A stretch of 64,000 nucleotides of DNA from DASUTB01 sp036374835 (lineage in GTDB: Bacteria; Actinomycetota; Actinomycetes; Jiangellales; Jiangellaceae), in the NCBI GenBank assembly GCA_036374835.1, contig DASUTB010000106.1, positions 8,481 to 72,480 on the forward strand. The letters run 5' to 3'. Every line of letters begins with the position of its first letter. Positions within the stretch are counted from its first letter, which is position 1. Both the position numbers and the translations under genes were made by a program. The notes under the pieces were generated by a model. That model was not told where the DNA came from. It saw only the letters and a list, made by a program, of their open reading frames with translations, and searched no databases. Below, one piece after another: positions 1 to 8,007 of this stretch.

Positions 1-1607
1 GCACGGCAGCAGCACCTGTCTGGGTCCGGCACGTACCTGACGGCAACCGGCACGGGCACCGGCGACAAAATCGTGGCGTCCGACACGTCACCCACACCAG
101 CGTCGCAGTGGGACGTCAACGACTGGATGGCCGACTACTCGACGCTGCGCAACGTAGGCAACGGCAAGTACCTCACCGGCAACTGGGGGCCTTTCAACAC
201 CCATCCGACGAGCCCAGCGGCTGGTTCGTCCAGCAGCAGTTCCGGCTGGAGGAGCAGGACGACGGTACCTTCCTGATCCAGTACGTCGGCTACGAGACGA
301 ACGAGGGCTGGTGGTGGATCCCCGAGCACTACGTCACGGTTGCCGCCGACGGCACGGTCGGCACAGGCTCGAAGGCCGACGCCGCGCAGTTCGAGATGGA
401 GGTCGTGAGCAGCGGCGTCGACAGTGCTGTCGCAGCGGCGGACGACGCCGACGCGGCCGTCGTCGTGGTGGGCAGCCAGCCGTTCGTCTACGGCCGGGAG
501 AACCATGACCGGGAGACGATGGCGCTGGGCGAGAGCCAGCAGGAGCTCATCGAGGCGGTCAGCGCGGCCAACCCGAACACCGTCGTCGTCCTGGAGACCA
601 GCTACCCGGTCACGATGGACGCCGAGGCGGACACGCTGCTGTGGACGACACACGCTGGCTCGGAGACTGGGAACGCGCTCGCGGACGTCGTCTTCGGTGA
701 CGTCAACCCGGCGGGACGGCTGACCCAGACGTGGTACACCGGCACCGACGACCTGCCGAGCATCCTGGACTACGACATCATCAAGACCGGCATGACCTAC
801 ATGTACTACGAGGGCACGCCGCTCTACCCGTTCGGTCACGGCCTGTCGTACAGCAGGTTCGAGTACTCGAACCTGCGGACGGACGGCACGTCGGTCGGCG
901 GCGACGGGCTCGTCCGGGTCAGCGTCGATGTCACCAACTTCGGCGACCTGGCCGGTGACGAGGTCGTCCAGCTCTACACCCACCAGCGCACATCCCGCGA
1001 CGAGGTGCCTGACAAGGAGCTCGCAGCCTTCGAGCGGGTGGCCCTCGAGCCGGGCGAGACCGAGACGGTCAAGTTCCGGCTGCGGGCGTCCGACCTGGCG
1101 CACTGGGACGTCACCCGAGACACCTGGGTCGTCGAGCGGTCGACGTACGACGTGCTCGTGGGTTCGTCGTCCAACGACATCCGGGAACAGACCACGCTGC
1201 GGGTACGGGGCGAGCCGATCCCGGCTCGCGACCTGTCGGATCCGACCAAGGCGGAGAACTTCGACGACTACTCCGGCGTTGCGCTCGTCGACGAGAGCAA
1301 GGAGCGCGGGACGGCCGTCGAAGCCGAGGCGGACGGGAGTTGGGTCGAGTTCGCCGACGCCAAGCTCGGCAAGCGGGACACGACGTTCACCGCCGAGGTG
1401 GCCAAGGAGAGCGCGGGCACGGGCACGATCGAGATCCGGCTCGGCTCCCCGGACGGCACGCTGCTCGGCACGGCAACCGTCGAGAGCACCGGTGACGTCT
1501 ACACGTACACGACAACGACGGCACAGCTATCCGAAGACCGCGGCACACACGACGTCTACCTCGTACTCAGCGACGACGTGCGGCTGACGAGCTTCTCGAT
1601 CGACTAG
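1..1607 (+). CDS. GH3 glycosidase, 3' part, with apparent frameshift
   Basis: The gene enters from the left edge, so the N-terminal catalytic barrel is missing. Frame 1 is open from base 1 and encodes a beta-trefoil/fascin-like stretch with repeats such as SGTYLTA and LRNVGNGKYL. Near bases 190-215 the sensible protein jumps to frame 3 (PSGWFVQQQFRLEEQ). From there it continues as a GH3 C-terminal domain (VVVVGSQPFVYGRENHDRE, FGDVNPAGRL, PFGHGLSYSRF), a fibronectin-III-like domain and a C-terminal CBM6-like beta domain ending at the TAG at 1605. The jump equals loss of one base: sequencing error, pseudogene or, least likely, programmed shift. The family hydrolyses beta-glucosides or beta-xylosides. 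The trefoil insert probably binds carbohydrate (inference). Confidence 0.8.
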   Translation, partial: TAAAPVWVRHVPDGNRHGHRRQNRGVRHVTHTSVAVGRQRLDGRLLDAAQRRQRQVPHRQLGAFQHPSDEPSGWFVQQQFRLEEQDDGTFLIQYVGYETNEGWWWIPEHYVTVAADGTVGTGSKADAAQFEMEVVSSGVDSAVAAADDADAAVVVVGSQPFVYGRENHDRETMALGESQQELIEAVSAANPNTVVVLETSYPVTMDAEADTLLWTTHAGSETGNALADVVFGDVNPAGRLTQTWYTGTDDLPSILDYDIIKTGMTYMYYEGTPLYPFGHGLSYSRFEYSNLRTDGTSVGGDGLVRVSVDVTNFGDLAGDEVVQLYTHQRTSRDEVPDKELAAFERVALEPGETETVKFRLRASDLAHWDVTRDTWVVERSTYDVLVGSSSNDIREQTTLRVRGEPIPARDLSDPTKAENFDDYSGVALVDESKERGTAVEAEADGSWVEFADAKLGKRDTTFTAEVAKESAGTGTIEIRLGSPDGTLLGTATVESTGDVYTYTTTTAQLSEDRGTHDVYLVLSDDVRLTSFSID

Positions 1608-1621
1608 GAGTCCCGCCGATC

Positions 1622-1680
1622 ACGCTAGCTGTGGGCGACCGCTGGCCCGTTGCGAGCCGGCGGTCGCCCACAGCTAGCGT
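1622..1680. terminator. Perfect 21-bp hairpin after the GH3 gene
   Basis: ACGCTAGCTGTGGGCGACCG and one further base (1622-1642) pair perfectly with 1660-1680 across a 17-base loop, 15 bases after the GH3 stop. No T-run follows, so it is either a T-less actinobacterial terminator or a repeat element. Confidence 0.7.
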
Positions 1681-2288
1681 CCGGCCGGGATGCCACGGAA
1701 CACCGGACGCACCTGCCAACGGACGCGGGCGTTCCCGCCGACTTGGGCGTCCGCCAGCCGTTGGAAGCCTGATTACCTGCGCCCCATAATGTGAACTGGT
1801 TGGCTCGCCGCGGCCGCGATTTCATCTCTCGCGAATGATGCCGCCGACGCGAATACAACGATCAGCATCTGACTCATCCGGTGCGCCGTGCAAAGCCGGG
1901 TCACTCTGCGACTAGTTTCGGATTTCTCGACTTGGTAGCTGTGTGAGAGCGCGCCCATTCCTACCGGCGCTTCTACGAATGAGCAATGGATAGATCCGGG
2001 TATTGACCGAGCCTTGCTCCGGGCGGATAATCGGGCTGTTCAGCTGGTCCGTCGCTGGCCAGCCGCGGTTGCTGGGCAACCCTTGGGGGTGGGGAAATTG
2101 GACTCCGACATTGCCAAGTTCCTTTCTTGAATCACCTTACCCAGTGCGTGTGGTAATGCGATCTGACGATTTGATCTATTGAGCGGCACACGGAGCTCGA
2201 ATAGAGGGGGTGAATGATCAAAACGCTGCACGAAAGTACCACAACATTGTGCTCGCAAAGGAGCGAGCCGACAGAGGGGGAAATGGAA
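1681..2288. other. Non-coding spacer and long 5' leader
   Basis: I see no gene on either strand. The DNA is noticeably less GC-rich than its surroundings. It holds a consensus promoter (2003-2031), followed by a leader of about 250 bases before the DUF11 protein start. No recognisable riboswitch was seen. Confidence 0.5.
2003..2031 (+). promoter_or_regulatory. Housekeeping-type promoter for the DUF11 protein
   Basis: A -35 TTGACC (2003-2008) and a -10 GATAAT (2026-2031) are separated by exactly 17 bases. The predicted transcription start is near 2038, which leaves an unusually long untranslated leader before the ATG at 2289. Confidence 0.6.
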
Positions 2289-3656
2289 ATGAAACGCTTC
2301 AGACGCCTGGCGATCATGGTGGGCGTAATCGCGCTGCCCACCGCGCTCGCCGTCGTACCGGCCTCGGCTGACCACGTGGCACCGGGACCGCCGACCACGA
2401 CGCTGGAAGTGCAGCCGACTGGCGTGCACGGCAACCCGACCTGTAGTGACGTGACGGATCCGGACGACTTCCTGTTCGAGTTCAAGCTCGAGCCGGTGGA
2501 AGACGGCACGTTCCCGTTGTCTTTCGACGGGCTGACCGGATCCGTGACGGTCGACCAGTACAACACGCCGGACGGGCAGGCGTTCGACTTCTCGTTCGCG
2601 GGGGACTTCGTCGCGGCGACGGTTGTGGTCAAGGGCGGTCCGGACGCGAACCTGTACGACTACATCGCCGCGTCGTTCGCTCCGGGCGCGCAGGCCGATA
2701 CTTTCCTGCACGCTCCGATCAACCCGAACAACGACAGGTTCTACGGGTTGAGCCACATCTCCTTCTGTGTCGCCGAGGCGGCGGCGGAGCTGGAGATCAC
2801 CAAGACGGCCGTCGACGACACCATCACCGTCGGTGAGCGCGGAGCCTTCGACATCACCGTCACCAGCCTGGGCCCAGCGACGGCGCAGAACGTGACGATC
2901 GACGACGAGTTGCCCAACACGGTGCTCGACTGGGAGATCGTCAGCGAGGACATCGCAGGAGCGTGCTCGATCACAGGAGGCAACACGCTCGACTGCGATG
3001 TCGGCAATCTGGCGCCGAGCAACACGTTCACCGTGCGGGTGCAGACCACCGCACCGATCGCTCTCGGCTCCGAGTTCTGCGGCGACACGCTCGACAACAC
3101 CGCGTTCGCCGATGCCGACAACGCCGATGAGGTGTCGGACGACGCGTCGATCGACGTGATCTGTGGCGCCATCGAGGTGAACAAGTTCGCCAAGGTTCCG
3201 GGCAGCACGGACACCCAGCCGGTTGCGGGAGCGGGCTTCACCCTGTTCCACGGCGATCCGCCTGCGGCCGTTGATCCGCCCGGTGAGGTGACTACCGGAG
3301 CCGACGGCATTGCCTGCTTCGACGGGCTGCCGGTCAACACCGAGTTCACACTCACCGAGACCACGGTGCCGTCCGGCTATGCCGCGGTTGGCGACCAGTT
3401 GGTCACATCGAGTGCGGAGAATGCAGACTGCGAAGGAACGGGGATGCCGACCTCCGTCAGCGTCGAGAACCTGGCCTTGACCGACATCTCGATCGACGTG
3501 ACCGCTCAGATTCCGGGGGCCACCGAGTCCACGATCGTGTGCGCGGAGGGGGAGAACGAAGTCGGCAACAGCGGCGAATTCGCTGACCCTGCCTCGCTCG
3601 ACGTCACGGACCTCGAGCCGGGAACCTACACCTGCACCATCGTCATCGACCCGTAA
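2289..3656 (+). CDS. Secreted DUF11/SpaA-like repeat protein
   Basis: 455 aa, assumed exported and extracellular. The ATG at 2289 is chosen over 2283 and 2214 because GAGGGGG ends eight bases before it and because it begins a clean signal peptide (MKRFRR, hydrophobic core, cleavage after VVPASA near residue 27). Residues about 30-160 form a domain I do not recognise. Residues about 166-285 match the DUF11 conserved-repeat domain (LEITKTAVDDTITVGERG). Residues about 290-385 resemble a SpaA/prealbumin-type beta domain (IEVNKFAKV, GAGFTLFHGD, LTETTVPSGY), and a last beta domain follows. There is no LPXTG motif or C-terminal membrane anchor, so it is probably released or held non-covalently. A strong terminator follows directly. 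Confidence 0.8.
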   Translation: MKRFRRLAIMVGVIALPTALAVVPASADHVAPGPPTTTLEVQPTGVHGNPTCSDVTDPDDFLFEFKLEPVEDGTFPLSFDGLTGSVTVDQYNTPDGQAFDFSFAGDFVAATVVVKGGPDANLYDYIAASFAPGAQADTFLHAPINPNNDRFYGLSHISFCVAEAAAELEITKTAVDDTITVGERGAFDITVTSLGPATAQNVTIDDELPNTVLDWEIVSEDIAGACSITGGNTLDCDVGNLAPSNTFTVRVQTTAPIALGSEFCGDTLDNTAFADADNADEVSDDASIDVICGAIEVNKFAKVPGSTDTQPVAGAGFTLFHGDPPAAVDPPGEVTTGADGIACFDGLPVNTEFTLTETTVPSGYAAVGDQLVTSSAENADCEGTGMPTSVSVENLALTDISIDVTAQIPGATESTIVCAEGENEVGNSGEFADPASLDVTDLEPGTYTCTIVIDP

Positions 3657-3678
3657 CGCTTACAAAGGAGGCCCACTT

Positions 3679-3705
3679 GAGGGCCCGGGCTGCGCCCGGG
3701 CCCTC
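3679..3705 (+). terminator. Intrinsic-type terminator
   Basis: GAGGGCCCGGGC (3679-3690), loop TGC, GCCCGGGCCCTC (3694-3705): a perfect 12-bp GC stem 22 bases after the DUF11 gene stop. No T-run is present. Confidence 0.8.
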
Positions 3706-4153
3706 ACTCATGGGCGGCAGCGCAAGCAGTTCTCGCTGTACGGCGGGCCTCGGATAGTGGTGCACACCACCTGCACGGCCGCTTCCGGGTCGGTACGCCA
3801 ACCGACGTGGACGGCTACGGCCGGCGGCCGGGACGGGTGCGGAACCAACGGCCAACCAGGTCACCATCGACGAGCAGCGGTCTCGGCCCGCCGGCTCGTT
3901 GGGCGGCCACTCGCCTGTGGCCAGCAGCATCCGATGCATCACAACCGTGGGCAGCTGCGACACCTGTCGACGACAACACCGCGTCGGCCGGACGCTTCAG
4001 GCTGCGGGTCGCCGGCCGCAGCGCGTCCGGACTCCCCTCGCGGCAGGAATGACAATGCTTTCGTTCACCAAGTCTCGAGGTCTACACCGTGGTCGGTGAG
4101 CGGAGTAACGTGCCAAGGACGGAGTATCGCTGGACGAGTCGTGGAGGAAAGCC
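3706..4153. other. Spacer with no supported gene
   Basis: Open frames exist on both strands, but their composition is that of random high-GC DNA. Nothing resembling a known protein, RNA or strong palindrome was seen. It presumably contains the promoter of the cyclase gene. Confidence 0.4.
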
Positions 4154-5005
4154 ATGTGCGCTCCCATTGCCACCGACCATCACCACAGTCACTCGACCGA
4201 GTCTTCCGGATCTCTCACCCGCCGAAACCTGCTCCGGTCGTCGGCCGCGATCGCCGGCGGGGCCGCGCTGGTCGGCGCCGGTTCGGCCGCACCAGCGGCC
4301 GCCATGCGTGGCCGACGGTTGCGCGACGCCGTCGACCTCACGCACCGGTTGGTCCGCGACTTCCCCTCGTTCTTCGGTCCTCAGGTGGTGTTCGACGAGG
4401 TCGTCAACGACTTCGATACGTCCGGCTTCTTCTCCAAGCGGTGGACGCTCGAAGAGCACATCGGCACCCACCTCGACTCCCCTGGCCACTTCGACCAAGG
4501 CAACCGGCTGGTGGACGAGCTCGATCCGGACGACCTCGTGGCGCCGATCGTGGTGATCGACATCTCAGAGAAGGCGAAGGACGACCCCAACGCGACCGTG
4601 ACACCGTCGGACCTCGTCGCCTTCGAGCGCCGCTACGGGCGCATTCCACACCGCGCGCTGGTGTGCATGAACTCCGGCTGGGCTGAAAAGGTGGACAACG
4701 GCGACGCCTTCCGTGGCGGCGTCGGCTTCCCCGACCTCAACTTTCCCGGCTTCTCCGCGGACGCCACCGACTGGCTCGTCGCCAACCGGGATCCGGTGGG
4801 CATCGGCGTCGACACGATGAGCCTCGACCCGGGCAACTCCGCCGACTTCGCCGTCCACAACACCTTCCTCGCCACCGACCGGTACGGCATCGAGAGCCTC
4901 GCCAATCTCGACCGCATCCCGCCTCGGGGAGCTCGGGCCGTCGTCGGCCCCGTGCCGTGGGAGGACGGCTCCGGCGCACCCTGCCGGGTCCTCGCCACCG
5001 GCTAG
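4154..5005 (+). CDS. Tat-exported cyclase-family (kynurenine formamidase-like) metal hydrolase
   Basis: 283 aa. A twin-arginine signal is visible (TRRNLLRSSAA, RR at 23-24, then an Ala-rich hydrophobic core to about residue 50), so the folded enzyme is probably exported. Residues 102-112, HIGTHLDSPGH, match the HxGTHxDxPxH metal-binding signature of the cyclase family (PF04199: kynurenine formamidase, isatin hydrolase, polyketide cyclase-like proteins). Family members hydrolyse amide or ring bonds using a divalent metal. The substrate cannot be told from sequence. Its TAG stop lies at the edge of the 104-bp repeat element that follows. Confidence 0.85.
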   Translation: MCAPIATDHHHSHSTESSGSLTRRNLLRSSAAIAGGAALVGAGSAAPAAAMRGRRLRDAVDLTHRLVRDFPSFFGPQVVFDEVVNDFDTSGFFSKRWTLEEHIGTHLDSPGHFDQGNRLVDELDPDDLVAPIVVIDISEKAKDDPNATVTPSDLVAFERRYGRIPHRALVCMNSGWAEKVDNGDAFRGGVGFPDLNFPGFSADATDWLVANRDPVGIGVDTMSLDPGNSADFAVHNTFLATDRYGIESLANLDRIPPRGARAVVGPVPWEDGSGAPCRVLATG

Positions 5006-5107
5006 ATCGTCCGCAAGAAGTAAGGATCAATTGCGATCTTGGTGGCGTTTGCCCAGGACGAATCGGACACCACCTCGGGTTGTTCCTTGCTTTTCACGGA
5101 TGATCTT
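5004..5107. repeat. Dispersed ~104-bp element with terminal inverted repeats, copy 1
   Basis: The ends pair imperfectly over about 27 bases (AGATCGTCCGCAAGAAGTAA against the complement of TTGCTTTTCACGGATGATCT). The element aligns end to end, inverted, with 25029-25131; the middle block CGTTTGCCCAGGACGA is identical. The left end overlaps the TAG of the cyclase gene. Confidence 0.75.
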
Positions 5108-5119
5108 CGAGCATCAGGG

Positions 5120-5287
5120 TCAACGGCGCGGACGCCGGACGAGTTCGCCGCCGCAGTTCGGGCAGTGATCCATCGCCGCCGCGCATGCCGGGCAGAACGT
5201 GCACTCGTAGCTACAGATGAACGCCTCGCCGCTCGCCGCCAGCGGGGCATCGCAGCGCTCGCACTCTGTGCGCATCTCAAGCGCCAT
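5120..5287 (-). CDS. DUF1272 small cysteine-rich protein
   Basis: 55 aa, found by direct translation of the minus strand. It begins MALEMRTECERCDAPL and has eight cysteines at 9, 12, 25, 29, 32, 35, 42 and 45, arranged as CxxC pairs (CERC, CTFC, CPAC, CPNC). This spacing and the MALEMR start match DUF1272 (PF06906), a presumed zinc-binding cytoplasmic family of unknown function. AGGAAG lies six bases before the ATG at 5287. It is divergent from the truncated haemoglobin gene, with 41 bases between the starts. Confidence 0.85.
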   Translation of the reverse strand: MALEMRTECERCDAPLAASGEAFICSYECTFCPACAAAMDHCPNCGGELVRRPRR

Positions 5288-5328
5288 GGGCGCTTCCTAT
5301 CCCGAGGCCCGTGGATAAGGATGAAATC

Positions 5329-5790
5329 ATGCGTCCGACGCTATACGAGTTCGCCGGTGGCGACGCTGCCCTGCTCAATCTCGCGAGCGCACACCATGCC
5401 CGGTGCCTCGCCGATCCGGAACTCAATCATCCGTTCTCGCATCCCGACCAGAATCCGCAGCATGTCGAACGGCTGGCAGCCTACTGGGCCGAGGTGCTCG
5501 GCGGGCCGACGCGCTACTCGGAGTCATGCGCCGATCAGTCGTTCGTGCTGCGGCTGCACTCAGGCAACGGCGACATGACCGACCTCGGCCGCCGCTTCGT
5601 GGAATGCTTCGTCGCGGCAATGGACGACGCCGGACTACCCGATGATCAAGAGTTCCGCGACGCGATGCGCGCGTACATGGAGTGGGCGGTCAGTGAGATC
5701 CTCTCGTACGGCCTCGCGGACCCCGACCAGGTGCAGGACGGGCATCCGATGCCGCGCTGGTCGTGGGAAGGGCTCCAGGCCGCGGGCTGA
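5329..5790 (+). CDS. Group II truncated haemoglobin-like protein
   Basis: 153 aa starting at the ATG at 5329 (MRPTLYEFAGG); TAAGGA ends seven bases upstream, so the in-frame GTG at 5311 is less likely. The helix pattern fits 2/2 globins: PFSHPDQNPQHVERLAAYWAEVLGGP and FVLRLHSGNG, with His77 as the likely proximal haem ligand (inference) and Trp53 in the region typical of group II. Such proteins bind O2 or NO and take part in NO or peroxide detoxification in the cytoplasm. It is longer than the family's usual 120-135 aa because of a C-terminal tail (HPMPRWSWEGLQ). Confidence 0.75.
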   Translation: MRPTLYEFAGGDAALLNLASAHHARCLADPELNHPFSHPDQNPQHVERLAAYWAEVLGGPTRYSESCADQSFVLRLHSGNGDMTDLGRRFVECFVAAMDDAGLPDDQEFRDAMRAYMEWAVSEILSYGLADPDQVQDGHPMPRWSWEGLQAAG

Positions 5791-5796
5791 CCGGGT

Positions 5797-6438
5797 TCAG
5801 TCCTTACGGCCGGTTAACGCGAGCTGGACGCCGAGCCCCATCATGACGACGCCGCCGGCACCGCCGATCGCCTCGAGCCGGCGCGGCGAACGGGCGAACC
5901 AGTCACGTGCCGTGCCCGCAATCATCGCCCAGATGCTGTCGCACACGAGGGCGGCGCTGATCGCCACCAGCCCGAGCACGAGCAGTTGACTCGTGATGTG
6001 GCCGTTGGCCGGCGTGACGAACTGGGGAAGGATGGCGGCGAAGAACACGATGCTCTTCGGATTGGTCACGCCGACGACGAACCCGTCGATAAGGACCTTG
6101 CGCGGACGGACGACTCCAGTGAAATGCCCGTCCGGCACCGCCGACAGTCGGCGCCGATGCCGGAGCGCCTGGGCTCCGAGGTACACGAGATAGGCAGCCC
6201 CGGCGAACTTGAGCACGGTGAACGCCAGCACGGACCGCTCGACGATGGCGGCGACTCCGAAAGCGACGGCACCGACGTGGACGTAGACACCTGCGGCGTT
6301 GCCCACGACGGTCAGCAGTGCGGGACGCTTCCCCAGCGTCAGCGCACGACTGATCGTGAACAGGACGCTCGGTCCCGGGACGGCGACGAAGATCACGGCG
6401 ACGACGGCGAACGCCAGTAATCGATCAGCGCTAGGCAC
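5797..6438 (-). CDS. LysE/RhtB-family amino-acid exporter
   Basis: 213 aa membrane protein with about six hydrophobic segments. The N-terminus PSADRLLAFAVVAVIFVAVPGPSVLFTISRALTLG carries the PGP and following motif typical of LysE/RhtB/threonine-efflux proteins, and VGVTNPKSIVFFAAILPQF is the second family signature. The role is export of amino acids or similar small molecules. The open frame runs on upstream, but the conserved start is the GTG at 6438, which has no Shine-Dalgarno but has a TACGCT hexamer six bases before it, indicating a leaderless mRNA. Confidence 0.85.
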   Translation of the reverse strand: MPSADRLLAFAVVAVIFVAVPGPSVLFTISRALTLGKRPALLTVVGNAAGVYVHVGAVAFGVAAIVERSVLAFTVLKFAGAAYLVYLGAQALRHRRRLSAVPDGHFTGVVRPRKVLIDGFVVGVTNPKSIVFFAAILPQFVTPANGHITSQLLVLGLVAISAALVCDSIWAMIAGTARDWFARSPRRLEAIGGAGGVVMMGLGVQLALTGRKD

Positions 6439-6444
6439 GTGGGT

Positions 6445-6450
6445 AGCGTA
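6445..6450 (-). promoter_or_regulatory. -10 hexamer of leaderless LysE gene
   Basis: TACGCT on the minus strand, six bases before the GTG start. Confidence 0.5.
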
Positions 6451-6620
6451 TGCGAGTGCGGGCGATTCTCCGAAGCGCTTTTCGGCGCCCTCGTCACGGC
6501 TAGGGCAGCTCCTCGCCGACCCAGCCGTCGATCGCCTCGCGGAAAATAGAATCGGAGACGGACTCGGTCCGCGAGAAAAGCCGTGGCGAACGTAGCCGGG
6601 AATCGACGACAATCCGCACG

Positions 6621-7598
6621 ATGTTCGATGAGCCAGCGGACTTGACGTGTGATCGTATTCGCGTGGCACTCGCGGAACACTGGGGGCTCGCCGCCTGGGG
6701 CGTTCGGTATGCACCGCTCGGCTTCGGGAGCCATCACTGGATCGTCGAGCGATCGGACGGGGAGCCCGCGTGGTTCGTGACTGCCGACCGGCTCGCCGAC
6801 GGGAATGCCTTCGAGACACTCAACGCAACCGCCGCGGCGAAGTTCGAACTGGCCGAGCAAGGACTCGAGTTCGTACTCGCCGGCCTCGCAGACCGCGCCG
6901 GCCGCCTCGTCGTCCCGCTGGACGGCAGCTGGGCGATGCAGGTGTATCCGTACGTCATCGGGCAGGCATCCGGATTCGGCCGGTGGGAGGACCCCGGCGA
7001 GCGGCATCAGATCGCCACGCTCCTTCGTCGATTGCACGATGCCATACCGCCACCGTCTCTACCACGGTGGGACTCAGCGATCCCGCAACGCGACGCCCTC
7101 ACCGCTGCATTCGACGACCTCGGACGGCCGTGGTCGACCGGCCCGTACGCCGACGCGGTCCGCGGGTTGCTCGCCGAGCGCCGGGCAGCCGTCGAGCGTC
7201 GCCTCGCTCGGTACGACGCGCTGGTGAACTCCGTCGAGTCGACCTCCGCGCTCTGGGTCGTCTCCCATGGCGAGCCGCATGCGGGCAACGTCATCCGGAC
7301 GGACGGAGCAATGCTATTGATCGACTGGGACACGGTGCGGCGAGCCCCGAAGGAACGCGATCTCGTCAACGCATTCGACGACGGAACGACCGACTTGCAG
7401 AACACCGATGCGATCGAGGCCTACCAGCACACGGCCGGCCGGGTGACGCTTCATGAGGAGAGCGTGCAGCTCTTCCGGCTCTGGTGGGGACTGGCCGAGA
7501 TCTGTGCCTACGCAGCTCACTTCCGTGGCCCGCACCGCGACGGCGAGGATGACCGCCTGTCGTGGCGCGCCCTGCTGCACTACCTGCCGGCCGGCTAG
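6621..7598 (+). CDS. APH-fold phosphotransferase
   Basis: 325 aa kinase-like protein. The Brenner motif VVSHGEPHAGNVI supplies the catalytic Asp/His-type loop (here HGEPHAGN, with Glu where many APHs have Asp), and LLIDWDTVRRAPKERDL is the metal-binding DFD-like segment. The family phosphorylates aminoglycosides, spectinomycin, macrolides, choline or small metabolites; the substrate here is unknown. The arrangement, with FGSHHW in the N-lobe, resembles spectinomycin-phosphotransferase-like proteins. The stop overlaps that of the convergent YrdB gene (shared CTAG). Confidence 0.75.
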   Translation: MFDEPADLTCDRIRVALAEHWGLAAWGVRYAPLGFGSHHWIVERSDGEPAWFVTADRLADGNAFETLNATAAAKFELAEQGLEFVLAGLADRAGRLVVPLDGSWAMQVYPYVIGQASGFGRWEDPGERHQIATLLRRLHDAIPPPSLPRWDSAIPQRDALTAAFDDLGRPWSTGPYADAVRGLLAERRAAVERRLARYDALVNSVESTSALWVVSHGEPHAGNVIRTDGAMLLIDWDTVRRAPKERDLVNAFDDGTTDLQNTDAIEAYQHTAGRVTLHEESVQLFRLWWGLAEICAYAAHFRGPHRDGEDDRLSWRALLHYLPAG

Positions 7599-7987
7599 TC
7601 CGTTGCCGCCGTACCGCGCTCGCCGATGAGCCACCGGATCCGGCCGGCCGCGAAGACGACATGAATCACGTTGAGTGCGGCGAGCACGATGGCGACGATC
7701 GGTGCGCCGCCGATCCAGAACATGACGCAGCCGCCGCCCAGCACGAGCACCTCGACTACGAGCCGCACCTGACCGTTCACCGGCACCGGGGCGCCCCCAC
7801 CGCGGCTCGGATCGCCGGGAACGGCGAACGTCCCCCACGCAGCGACCGAGAGCACGAGCAGACCGAGGCCGAGCGGCCACGAGCCGAGCTGCCAGCCGCC
7901 CCATGCGAAACCGGTCCAGGCGGCGAGCTCCAGAACGAACCGTAGCGCCAGGTTCCACGGCGGCATCTGATCATCTTTTTCAGGCAC
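7595..7987 (-). CDS. YrdB-family (DUF2568) membrane protein
   Basis: 130 aa with four hydrophobic helices (LALRFVLELAAWTGFAWGG, LGLGLLVLSVAAWGTFAVPGD, LVVEVLVLGGGCVMFWI, VAIVLAALNVIHVVF). The opening WNLALRFVLELAA and the WGTFAVPGDPSR motif are typical of the YrdB/DUF2568 family, whose function is unknown. The GTG at 7987 follows TACGCT by six bases, again leaderless; an ATG at 7966 is an alternative. Confidence 0.8.
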   Translation of the reverse strand: MPEKDDQMPPWNLALRFVLELAAWTGFAWGGWQLGSWPLGLGLLVLSVAAWGTFAVPGDPSRGGGAPVPVNGQVRLVVEVLVLGGGCVMFWIGGAPIVAIVLAALNVIHVVFAAGRIRWLIGERGTAATD

Positions 7988-7993
7988 GATCGA

Positions 7994-7999
7994 AGCGTA
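7994..7999 (-). promoter_or_regulatory. -10 hexamer of leaderless YrdB gene
   Basis: TACGCT on the minus strand, six bases before the GTG at 7987. Confidence 0.5.
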
Positions 8000-8007
8000 C
8001 GTCGGCC

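Noticed and set aside
4..1600. Minus-strand frame of 322 codons under the GH3 gene
   Set aside because: Antisense shadow; the plus strand carries clear GH3 and fibronectin-III motifs.
2040..3251. 403-codon minus-strand frame opposite the DUF11 gene
   Set aside because: Low-complexity Arg/Val composition typical of antisense frames of high-GC genes; the plus strand has a signal peptide, ribosome site and known domains.
3757..4686. Long plus-strand frame of 309 codons
   Set aside because: It overlaps the Tat cyclase in another frame, is Arg/Pro-rich without any motif, and is a GC-bias shadow.
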